The position numbers and the translations under genes were made by a program. The notes beneath the pieces were generated by a model. That model was not told where the DNA came from. It worked only from the letters and a program-made list of their open reading frames with translations, and did not search any database. A stretch of 5,642 nt of DNA from Puniceicoccales bacterium (GTDB lineage Bacteria; Verrucomicrobiota; Verrucomicrobiia; Opitutales; UBA953). Shown here piece by piece: positions 1 through 5,520 of the stretch (its first letter is position 1; the number at the start of each line of letters is the position of its first letter). Location of the stretch: assembly GCA_031289285.1 (NCBI GenBank), contig JAITPT010000202.1, positions 1-5,642 on the forward strand, in the 5' to 3' direction.

Positions 1-80
1 CAGCCACCGCCCCCCCCCTCGCCCGCCGCCGCATTTCGCGCCTTGCCGGAAACGCCCTTTTTCGCACCCTGCCGCGCCGT
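1..80. other. Upstream flank, open in all + frames, with a C9 run
   Basis: No + strand frame has a stop here, so a gene upstream on the + strand would end before the window or overlap coaE. The coaE frame stays open to base 3 and would read A-T-A-P-P-L-A-R-R-R-I-S-R before the ATG, but no ATG, GTG or TTG start lies in it. A run of nine C occupies 10-18; such runs are prone to sequencing error or slippage. I recognise no protein family in any frame, and the lack of stops may simply reflect the high GC content. Confidence 0.4.
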
Positions 81-656
81 ATGCGAATCGCTCTTACGGG
101 AGGTATCGCCTGCGGCAAGTCCGCCGCCTCCGCAATTTTCGCCAGCCTCGGTTTCTCCGTCATTTCTACCGATGCCCTCGCCCACCAAGTGCTCGCCGCG
201 CCCGAAACCGCACCGGCCCTGCGCGAAGCCTTTGGCGCGGAAATCTTCGCCCCCGACGGCACTCCCAGCCGCCCCGCGCTTGCCGCCCACGTTTTTGCAA
301 GTGCTGCCGCTCGCGCCCGCCTCGAAGCCATCCTCCACCCCGAAGTTCACCGCCGCTGGCTCGCCGCTTGCGACGCCGCTCCCGACCGCCGCTGGCTCAT
401 CGAGATCCCGCTCCTCTTTGAAAAAAACCTTGAAACCCGCTTCGATTTTTCCGTCTGTGTCCACTGCACATTGCCAGTCCAACTCAAACGCATGGCTACC
501 CGCGGTCTCACCGCCGCGCAGTCTCACGCCCGAATAGCTGCCCAGTTGCCGCTCGACGAAAAAATCCGCAGAGCAGACTGTTGCCTCTTCAACGAAGGCT
601 CCCTTGCGTTTCTCGAACTTCAAGCGCGACGGCTCGCAAACCAAACTCACCGCTGA
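81..656 (+). CDS. coaE: Dephospho-CoA kinase
   Basis: This enzyme phosphorylates the ribose 3'-hydroxyl of dephospho-CoA with ATP, the last step of coenzyme A synthesis, in the cytosol. The 191-aa product has the usual length of the family (about 200). Visible motifs are the P-loop GGIACGKS (residues 7-14, K13), the acidic D31 in VISTDALAHQ where the family has its conserved Asp, LEAILHPEV (81-89), IPLLFE (109-114), the lid region RMATRGL (137-143) with the following ARIAAQLPLDEK (150-161), and NEGS (171-174). The P-loop lies immediately after the initiating Met, as in other CoaE proteins, which fixes the ATG at 81. No Shine-Dalgarno sequence precedes it. It lies 66 bp before rho on the same strand and may share its transcript. 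A frameshift or truncation is not evident. The family call is certain in practice; only the possibility of an upstream in-frame extension is open. Confidence 0.96.
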   Translation: MRIALTGGIACGKSAASAIFASLGFSVISTDALAHQVLAAPETAPALREAFGAEIFAPDGTPSRPALAAHVFASAAARARLEAILHPEVHRRWLAACDAAPDRRWLIEIPLLFEKNLETRFDFSVCVHCTLPVQLKRMATRGLTAAQSHARIAAQLPLDEKIRRADCCLFNEGSLAFLELQARRLANQTHR

Positions 657-722
657 ACTCTCTCCGCGCCCCGCGCCGCCATCCGAAGGCAACACAACAT
701 CTTTTTTTTCATAACATCCCTT
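657..722 (+). promoter_or_regulatory. coaE-rho spacer / rho leader with T8 run
   Basis: The spacer is C-rich, then carries a run of eight T (702-709) 13 bases before the rho ATG. There is no purine-rich ribosome binding site; the bases just before the start are ACATCCCTT. I see no GC stem directly before the T run, so it does not look like an intrinsic terminator. A C-rich, poorly structured leader with a U-tract is the kind of RNA that Rho binds, and rho genes are autoregulated by termination in their leaders in Escherichia coli. Autoregulation here is only an inference from position and composition. Confidence 0.3.
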
Positions 723-3539
723 ATGTCCGAATACGCAGAAGCAGAAAACGAAAACACCGGCGTCCCCGCCGCAGAAACCGCGCCCGAAGCGCCCCCCAAG
801 CGCGGGCGCAAACCCAAAGACCCGTCCGACGCCGCCTCTGACGGCCTCGCGCCGCAAGCTCCCAAAAAACGTGGGCGCAAACCCAAGGCCGAAACCGCCG
901 ACGCAAACGCCCCAGCCGCCGCCACACTCTTCTCCTTTGCGGACGCCGCGCCCGCCCCCGCGCCGCCGCCGCCGCCGCCCGCCACACCCTTCGCATCTGC
1001 ACCGACACCAGCACCCGCGCCCGTCGCGCCTGCGCTGGCAAACATCTCGGCGGGCATGAGCCTCGGCGAACTCCGCCGTTTCGCCGCACCCCGCCCCGCC
1101 GCCCCTGTCGCCCCTGTCGCCCCTGTCGCTCCTGTCGCCCCAGCCCCCACGCCCTACGCTCCCGCTGCTCCCGTCGCCGCGCCCAGTGCCCCCGTCTTCG
1201 CCGGAGACCTCGCGCCCGCCGCAATCCCCGCCCCCGCGCCCACGCCGCTGAAGCCCGCCTCCTCTTCCACCACCAACGAAGCCGTCGCCTTCGACCCCTC
1301 GCAAATCCTCGCACGCTTCACCCCTACGCCCACACCGCCGCCCGCGCCACCACCACCACCGCCCGCATCCGCGCCTCGCTCCGAAAACACCTTCCCCGAA
1401 CGCCGCCGCCCCGTGCCGCTCCCTGCCGACACCGACGACGACTCCTACCTCGCCAACAGCTCGTTCTCCTTTTCGCCCGACGAAGAACCGCCCGCCTTCC
1501 CCGCCCGCGACGACTCGCCCGACGACGCCTCGGCATCCGCCCCCGCCCAACCTTCCGACAAACCCGCATCCAGCAACAACCCCTCCACGCCCGCCTCCTC
1601 CACCGCCTCTTCCCCCTCCGCCTACTCCGACCGTGACCGCGACCGCGACCGTGACTTCGACCGCAACCGCGACACCGGTTCCCAGTTTTCCCCGCCCCGC
1701 CAATCCGGCACCAACCCCCAGCAACAGCCCCGTCCGTCTAACTATCCCGACCGCCGCTACTCGCCCGCCCAGTCTGCCACCAACCCCTCGCCCAGACCCT
1801 CCGGCAACGGCAACTATTCATCCGGCAACGGCGGCAACAGCGGCTACTCCGGAGGCGGCAACGGCGGCAACAACTACTCCGGCTCCTCCGGTTCCCAGAA
1901 CCCAAACAGAAACCCCAGCGGCAACAACAACGGCAACCCCAACAACAACGCCAAACGCCCAAACCCGAACGGCGGCAACAACGGCGGCGGCAACAGCGCC
2001 AACAGCAACCGCCCCAACAACGGCAACAACTCTTCCCAGCCCCCGCAGCAGCAGGGCAAAAAAGACAAGCACCGCGACAAATACTCGAACCAAAAACAAC
2101 AACTCCAGCCCCAGCGCCAATGGGGCAACGTCACCCTCGGCGAATCCGTTGACGAGAGCACACTCGACCTCGGCAACACCTTCGACTACGCCGCCCTCAA
2201 CGTCCCCGGCGCACTCGAAACCCTCGCCGCCGAAGTGCCCGCCACAGGCGAAGCCCTCGACTTCGCCGCCACCTACGGCCTCTCCGTCAACGACCTCATG
2301 GGCGTCGGAAAAGACCTCAGTCTCAAATGGGCGCGTATGCCGCCACGTCGCGGGATGGTCGGCGAAATCCTCCGCGCCGCCCACACCGCCGGACGTCCAC
2401 TGCGCCTCGCGGGCACCCTCGAAATCCTCGAAGACGGCAGCGGCCTCCTCGTCTATCTCTTCGACAACTACCGCATCCGCGAACTCTCCGCCTACGTCCC
2501 CAAAATACTCATCACCAAACTCGGCCTCCTGCGCGGCCACGAAATCGAAGGCCTCGCCGTCCCCGCCCGCGAAGGCGAGACAGCACCCATCCTCGTTCGC
2601 GTTGACAAGGTCATGGGCCAACCGCCCGAAGAAATCGCCGCCCTCACGCCCTTCACCGAGCTTACCCCCTACTACCCCACACGCCGCATTTTCCTCGAAA
2701 GCCAATCGCCCGACGACCCCGAGGTCGCCAAAGGTGCCAACCTCTCCATGCGCTGCGTTGACCTGCTCTGCCCAATCGGCTTCGGCCAACGCGGCCTAAT
2801 CGTCGCCCCGCCACGCACCGGCAAAACCATGCTCCTCCAAGGCATGGCAAACTCCATCGTCAAAAACGCCCCCGAAGCACACCTCATCGTCCTGCTCGTT
2901 GACGAACGCCCCGAAGAGGTCACCGACTTCAAACGCCAAGTCAAAGAAGCCGAGATTGTCAGCTCCACTTTTGACGAGACCGCCGAGAGCCACGTCCACG
3001 CCGCCGAGATAGTCATCGAACGCGCCCGCCGCATGGTCGAGGTAGGCCGCCACGTCGTCATCCTCCTCGACTCCATCACACGCCTCGCCCGCGCCTACAA
3101 CACCATGATGCCCGGCAGCGGCAAAATCCTCTCCGGCGGCGTCGAGTCCAACGCACTCGCCAAGCCCAAACGTTTCTTCGGCTCCGCCAGAAACATCGAA
3201 GGCGGCGGTAGCCTCACCATCCTCGGCACCGCACTCGTGGACACCGGTAGCAAGATGGACGAGGTGATTTTCGAGGAGTTCAAAGGCACGGGCAACATGG
3301 AGCTAGACCTCGACCGCGAGCTTTCCAACAAACGGATTTTCCCCGCCATTAGCTTCGAGCGCAGCGGCACCCGCAAAGAGGAACTACTCTACCACCCCGA
3401 CGAGTTGCAAAAAATCTACGCCCTGCGCCGCGCCATGAAAGGCGTCCCCTCCGCCGACGCGATGGAGCAGCTAATACAGCGCGTCAAAAAAACAAAAACC
3501 AACATCGAGTATCTGCTCACGCTCGCCACCGGGCGTTGA
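723..3539 (+). CDS. rho: Transcription termination factor Rho with ~510-residue low-complexity N-terminal extension
   Basis: Rho is the hexameric RNA-dependent ATPase that loads on C-rich nascent RNA and ends transcription. The 938-aa product is more than twice the length of E. coli Rho (419 aa). The core from about residue 511 to 938 aligns along its length: N-terminal helical part SVNDLMGVGKDL (from 521), cold-shock-like RNA-binding domain (about 564-620), Walker A APPRTGKT (695-702, K701), DERPEEVT (727-734), Walker B VVILLDSITR (778-787, D783), Q-loop SGGVESNA (804-811) and R-loop KGTGNMEL (854-861). Residues that contact bicyclomycin in E. coli are mostly present; the first P-loop Lys (E. 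coli K181) is Arg698. The extension holds two AT-hook-like motifs (26-32, 48-55), six-Pro runs (81-86, 209-214), an APV repeat (127-140), a DR repeat (303-317), a Gly/Asn/Ser/Gln-rich segment (about 360-445) and a basic stretch KKDKHRDK (446-453). Disordered insertions occur in other Rho proteins, some prion-forming or condensate-forming. E. coli RNA-contact residues F62 and F64 correspond to S573 and L575 here. The ATG at 723 is the first Met after coaE; the start has no Shine-Dalgarno. Confidence 0.97.
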   Translation: MSEYAEAENENTGVPAAETAPEAPPKRGRKPKDPSDAASDGLAPQAPKKRGRKPKAETADANAPAAATLFSFADAAPAPAPPPPPPATPFASAPTPAPAPVAPALANISAGMSLGELRRFAAPRPAAPVAPVAPVAPVAPAPTPYAPAAPVAAPSAPVFAGDLAPAAIPAPAPTPLKPASSSTTNEAVAFDPSQILARFTPTPTPPPAPPPPPPASAPRSENTFPERRRPVPLPADTDDDSYLANSSFSFSPDEEPPAFPARDDSPDDASASAPAQPSDKPASSNNPSTPASSTASSPSAYSDRDRDRDRDFDRNRDTGSQFSPPRQSGTNPQQQPRPSNYPDRRYSPAQSATNPSPRPSGNGNYSSGNGGNSGYSGGGNGGNNYSGSSGSQNPNRNPSGNNNGNPNNNAKRPNPNGGNNGGGNSANSNRPNNGNNSSQPPQQQGKKDKHRDKYSNQKQQLQPQRQWGNVTLGESVDESTLDLGNTFDYAALNVPGALETLAAEVPATGEALDFAATYGLSVNDLMGVGKDLSLKWARMPPRRGMVGEILRAAHTAGRPLRLAGTLEILEDGSGLLVYLFDNYRIRELSAYVPKILITKLGLLRGHEIEGLAVPAREGETAPILVRVDKVMGQPPEEIAALTPFTELTPYYPTRRIFLESQSPDDPEVAKGANLSMRCVDLLCPIGFGQRGLIVAPPRTGKTMLLQGMANSIVKNAPEAHLIVLLVDERPEEVTDFKRQVKEAEIVSSTFDETAESHVHAAEIVIERARRMVEVGRHVVILLDSITRLARAYNTMMPGSGKILSGGVESNALAKPKRFFGSARNIEGGGSLTILGTALVDTGSKMDEVIFEEFKGTGNMELDLDRELSNKRIFPAISFERSGTRKEELLYHPDELQKIYALRRAMKGVPSADAMEQLIQRVKKTKTNIEYLLTLATGR
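1101..1136 (+). repeat. Four tandem 9-bp units inside rho (APV repeat)
   Basis: Four head-to-tail copies of a 9-bp unit, three identical GCCCCTGTC and a fourth with one change (GCTCCTGTC), encode Ala-Pro-Val repeated from residue 127. Near-identity at the DNA level suggests recent expansion by slippage, so the copy number could vary between strains without breaking the frame. Confidence 0.85.
1629..1673 (+). repeat. Asp-Arg dipeptide repeat in rho
   Basis: Alternating GAC and CGC/CGT codons encode DRDRDRDRDFDRNRD (residues 303-317), a mixed-charge block between the Ser/Pro-rich and Gly/Asn-rich parts of the Rho extension. Alternating RD tracts in other proteins promote RNA binding and self-association; a role here is inferred. 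Confidence 0.8.
1800..2057 (+). repeat. Gly/Asn/Ser/Gln-rich prion-like segment of rho
   Basis: Degenerate repetition of GGC and AAC codons encodes residues about 360-445, built almost wholly of Gly, Asn, Ser, Pro and Gln with scattered Tyr and Arg, ending in Gln-rich SSQPPQQQG. The composition resembles prion-like and condensate-forming domains. It is in frame with the Rho core and followed by the basic segment at 446-453, so it belongs to the protein and is not a separate gene. Confidence 0.85.
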
Positions 3540-3572
3540 GCGAGCCGCCGCCGCCGCGCCGCCCGTCCCGCC

Positions 3573-4379
3573 ATGCCGCTCCTCTCCGTCCGCAACCTAC
3601 ACGTGCGCTTCCGCTCCGGCGAGCACCGCACCGACGCCGTGCGCGACATCTCCTTCGCACTGGAAGCCGGCGAAATCCTCGCCCTCGTCGGCGAATCAGG
3701 CAGCGGCAAATCCGTCACCTCGCTCGCACTCACACGCCTGCTCCCGCCACCGCCCGCCTGCGAGATTGACGGCGAAATACTCTACGACGGCCAAGATGTC
3801 TTACGCCTCGCACCCGCCGCGCTCCGGCGTCTGCGCGGCAAAGAAATCGCCTGCGTTTTCCAAGAACCCGGCACATCGCTCAATCCCGCCTTCACCGTCG
3901 GTTTCCAAATCGCAGAGGCAATCCACCAACATTTTCCCGATGAAAAAAACGTCCGCGCCCGCGCCGCCGCCGCACTGGACGAGGTCGGGATACGCGACGC
4001 CTCGCGCCGCCTCGACGCCTACCCGCACGAGCTATCTGGCGGGATGCAGCAACGGGTGATGATTGCGATGGCACTGGCGTGTTCGCCGCAGCTACTCATC
4101 GCCGACGAGCCGACCACCGCACTCGACGTCACCGTGCAAAAACAGATTTTAGACCTGCTGGCCGGCCTACGAAAAAACAGAGGCATGGCGGTCTTGCTCA
4201 TCACGCACAACTTCGGCGTCGTCGCCCGTTTCGCCGATACCGTGGCGGTGATGTGGCGCGGACGCATCGTCGAACGCGGCACCACGCAAAAAGTAATTTA
4301 CTCGCCCGAACACGAATACACCCGCAACCTCATCGCAAGCATCCCGCGACTGCGAAGCCGCCAACCCGCACCACTTTAA
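3573..4379 (+). CDS. OppD/DppD-type ABC transporter ATP-binding protein, short form
   Basis: This is the ATPase of an oligopeptide/dipeptide/nickel-type ABC importer, acting on the cytoplasmic face of the membrane. The 268-aa product shows Walker A GESGSGKS (40-47), the Q-loop in FQEPGTSLNP (96-105), signature LSGGMQQR (154-161), Walker B LLIADEP (174-180, E179), D-loop TALD (182-185) and switch H212. FQEPGTSLNP and the tail SPEHEYTRNLIASIPRL are typical of the OppD/DppD branch. The usual members are about 320-340 aa and continue past IPRL into a Cys-containing region that binds an Fe-S cluster in some; here the protein stops eight residues after IPRL and lacks it. No permease, binding protein or OppF-type partner is visible in the window, so the substrate cannot be named. 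The start ATG at 3573 lies 33 bp after the rho stop and gives a normal N-terminus (MPLLSVRNLHVRF); the bases before it are CCCGCC, with no Shine-Dalgarno. Confidence 0.93.
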   Translation: MPLLSVRNLHVRFRSGEHRTDAVRDISFALEAGEILALVGESGSGKSVTSLALTRLLPPPPACEIDGEILYDGQDVLRLAPAALRRLRGKEIACVFQEPGTSLNPAFTVGFQIAEAIHQHFPDEKNVRARAAAALDEVGIRDASRRLDAYPHELSGGMQQRVMIAMALACSPQLLIADEPTTALDVTVQKQILDLLAGLRKNRGMAVLLITHNFGVVARFADTVAVMWRGRIVERGTTQKVIYSPEHEYTRNLIASIPRLRSRQPAPL

Positions 4380-4384
4380 CCGCC

Positions 4385-5086
4385 ATGACATCACACCGCC
4401 CGTTTTCTTTAACACTCACCGCACTCGCGCTCGCGCTCGCGTGGGCATTTGCGGCAAACATCGCGACAGCGGCGCCAACGACACCAGCGGCGGCAGCGGC
4501 GACATCCGCGACGGCGACGAAAACTGCGAAAACGCCGCCTGCGTCTGCGCCCACGCCCACGGCGACAACGCCGCCTGCGCCGTCTGCGCCGAAACCGCCG
4601 CCTATTTCTGCGGACGAGGCGAAACGGCTCGCCGAGTTTTTCTCATACGCACGTCCCCAATGGCATCCTGCCAACCACTTCAAGCGCATTTCCGAATACT
4701 TTACTGGCGTGGAGGCGACGGCGGGCGACATCGTTTCCCGCACTGACCCAAGCCTACGTGACGGCATGTATTTTCACATTGGGGTGCCGCTCATGGTGGA
4801 TATTTCCGCGCATTCGCACGTGATTTTGGAATACATCCACAATGACTCGCCGGAGGTTTCCACGCGCATTTTTGAAATGCCTGAAATGAAAAAAACGCAA
4901 CGCAACCCTTTCATGGAAATTCGTCTTGGTTTAACGGGCAAAGATTGGCCTTCGGTGGACGGCAAGGGCAAGACCTCGAAGCGTCGTTTAGTTGCATGGC
5001 GTCTCACCTTCCGTGACAACACGGGTCTCATCCTCGGGCGCACCCACAGTTTCCTCTGGTCTCTCTCCGAAAAAGGAATGCCCTGA
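4385..5086 (+). CDS. Exported protein of unknown function with Ala/Pro/Thr linker
   Basis: I do not recognise the family. The 233-aa product has an N-terminal signal peptide (short basic n-region MTSHRPF, hydrophobic stretch about 8-24, likely cleavage after an Ala near 28-30). A low-complexity Ala/Pro/Thr linker spans about 31-74, probably a flexible spacer in the periplasm or at the outer membrane. The folded part (about 75-233) has alternating hydrophobic patterns such as DGMYFHIGVPLMVDI (126-140), HVILEYIHN, MEIRLGLTG (177-185) and RLVAWRLTFRD (201-211), which looks like a mainly beta fold. There is no cysteine, so no lipobox. The start at 4385 is chosen because it opens the signal peptide; the frame is open further upstream but overlaps the ABC gene. 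It follows the ABC stop by only five bases, so co-translation or co-transcription is likely; a link to transport is possible but unproved. Its 3' half is visibly less GC-rich than the neighbouring genes. Confidence 0.8.
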   Translation: MTSHRPFSLTLTALALALAWAFAANIATAAPTTPAAAAATSATATKTAKTPPASAPTPTATTPPAPSAPKPPPISADEAKRLAEFFSYARPQWHPANHFKRISEYFTGVEATAGDIVSRTDPSLRDGMYFHIGVPLMVDISAHSHVILEYIHNDSPEVSTRIFEMPEMKKTQRNPFMEIRLGLTGKDWPSVDGKGKTSKRRLVAWRLTFRDNTGLILGRTHSFLWSLSEKGMP

Positions 5087-5113
5087 CCCCGCCACTACGC
5101 CGTGCAGACATTG

Positions 5114-5168
5114 GTGGACGTTGGCGGATAAAGTGGACAGTGGGGACAGAGTGGACAGCATGGACTCT
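5114..5168 (+). repeat. Degenerate 9-bp tandem repeat, unit GTGGACAGN
   Basis: Six consecutive units can be read: GTGGACGTT, GGCGGATAAA (10 bases, most diverged), GTGGACAGT, GGGGACAGA, GTGGACAGC, ATGGACTCT. The shared core is GTGGAC. The array begins 27 bases after the stop of the exported-protein gene. In the reverse direction it reads as repeated GTCCAC. Function is unknown; it could be a slippage array, a set of protein-binding sites, or the edge of a repeat element. Confidence 0.65.
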
Positions 5169-5196
5169 CCAAACTTGATTTGTCTCGGAGCGTCCC

Positions 5197-5217
5197 AAGG
5201 CTCACCTTTTGCCTTTT
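5197..5217 (+). terminator. Weak intrinsic terminator candidate
   Basis: AAGGC (5197-5201) can pair with GCCTT (5211-5215) over a nine-base loop, with two further T following (T4 at 5214-5217). An alternative smaller hairpin AAGG-CTCA-CCTT uses the same bases. The stem is short and the U-tract brief, so this is a weak candidate for the end of the upstream transcript. It lies about 110 bp after the last gene's stop. Confidence 0.25.
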
Positions 5218-5271
5218 AGCCTAATTCTAACTTGCTTTCAAAAAGTCACTAAATCGGTTCCTCGCTATTGA

Positions 5272-5332
5272 GTGGCGAAGCCACCGCCAGCCCAGTGGGG
5301 CGTCCAGCATTTAGCCGCAATACTGCTTAAAT
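5272..5332. repeat. Three consecutive small hairpins
   Basis: Three inverted repeats follow each other: GTGGC-GAA-GCCAC (5272-5284), GCCC-AGTG-GGGC (5290-5301), and ATTTAGC (5309-5315) with GCTTAAAT (5325-5332), the last with one bulged T. Short stems occur by chance, but their close packing in a region without genes suggests structured RNA or single-stranded DNA folding. Confidence 0.4.
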
Positions 5333-5396
5333 AACATCTACTGATAGTGCCGCAGGATGAACTACAGCCGTTTTGTCAGAACGCCCTGCTGGACGC
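5300..5396. repeat. 10-bp perfect inverted repeat, 77 bases apart
   Basis: GCGTCCAGCA (5300-5309) is the exact reverse complement of TGCTGGACGC (5387-5396). The right arm also belongs to the local hairpin at 5382-5411, so both pairings cannot form at once. The arms could be ends of a small palindromic element or parts of a switching RNA. Confidence 0.5.
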
Positions 5397-5439
5397 ATAG
5401 TGCGCAGGGCGAATGTAGTGCAAGCCGCCGTCTTCTCAG
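5344..5439. repeat. Imperfect direct duplication
   Basis: Two blocks recur in the same order. ATAGTGCCGCAGGATGAA (5344-5361) matches ATAGTGCGCAGGGCGAA (5397-5413) with one gap and two mismatches; GCCGTTTTGTCAG (5367-5379) matches GCCGTCTTCTCAG (5427-5439) at 11 of 13 positions. The second copy carries about eight extra bases between blocks. This points to an old local duplication or two diverged copies of one repeat unit. Confidence 0.5.
5382..5411. repeat. Bulged hairpin CGCCCTG/CAGGGCG
   Basis: Outer stem CGCCCTG (5382-5388) pairs with CAGGGCG (5405-5411); inner stem CGCA (5394-5397) pairs with TGCG (5401-5404) around the loop TAG, leaving bulge CTGGA on the 5' side. It is the strongest local hairpin in the region. 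No T-run follows, so it is not a classical terminator. Confidence 0.5.
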
Positions 5440-5475
5440 TAAGGATAATTTGGATTAAAAAACCGCACTCTTAAA

Positions 5476-5520
5476 GCGCTGAAAGCGCGTTGTCATAATA
5501 GCATATCGCGTAGCAATATG
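5476..5520. repeat. Two small inverted repeats in an AT-richer stretch
   Basis: GCGCT-GAA-AGCGC (5476-5488) is a five-base stem with a GAA loop, the same loop as the hairpin at 5272-5284. CATAT (5502-5506) and ATATG (5516-5520) form a second inverted repeat. TTGTCA (5490-5495) and TATGAT (5517-5522) resemble promoter hexamers, but their 21-base spacing is too long for a normal sigma-70 promoter. Confidence 0.3.

Noticed and set aside
702..709. T8 run as an intrinsic terminator of coaE
   Set aside because: No GC-rich inverted repeat lies directly before it.
647..1314. Minus strand open frames opposite the start of rho
   Set aside because: They encode Gly/Ala or Arg-rich low-complexity sequence mirroring the Pro/Ala codons of Rho.
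1818..2789. 323-codon minus strand open frame opposite rho
   Set aside because: Its Val/Ala/Gly/Glu-rich composition is what the complement of the GC-biased rho codons gives; no motif and no start signal.
1633..2799. Long + strand open frame overlapping rho
   Set aside because: It is a Thr/Ala/Pro/Ser-rich shadow of rho in another frame, caused by the scarcity of stops in GC-rich DNA; it shows no domain.
3536..3769. Small frame overlapping the rho stop and ABC start
   Set aside because: Begins with TTG, Arg/Pro-rich, and overlaps the clear ABC N-terminus in another frame.
4079..4384. In-frame upstream extension of the exported protein
   Set aside because: It lies wholly inside the ABC gene and would bury the signal peptide; the ATG at 4385 is preferred.
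5114..5168. CRISPR array
   Set aside because: The units are 9 bases long with no unique spacers.
5227..5310. 27-codon minus strand open frame in the intergenic region
   Set aside because: Too short, preceded directly by an in-frame stop, without a ribosome binding site or recognisable motif.
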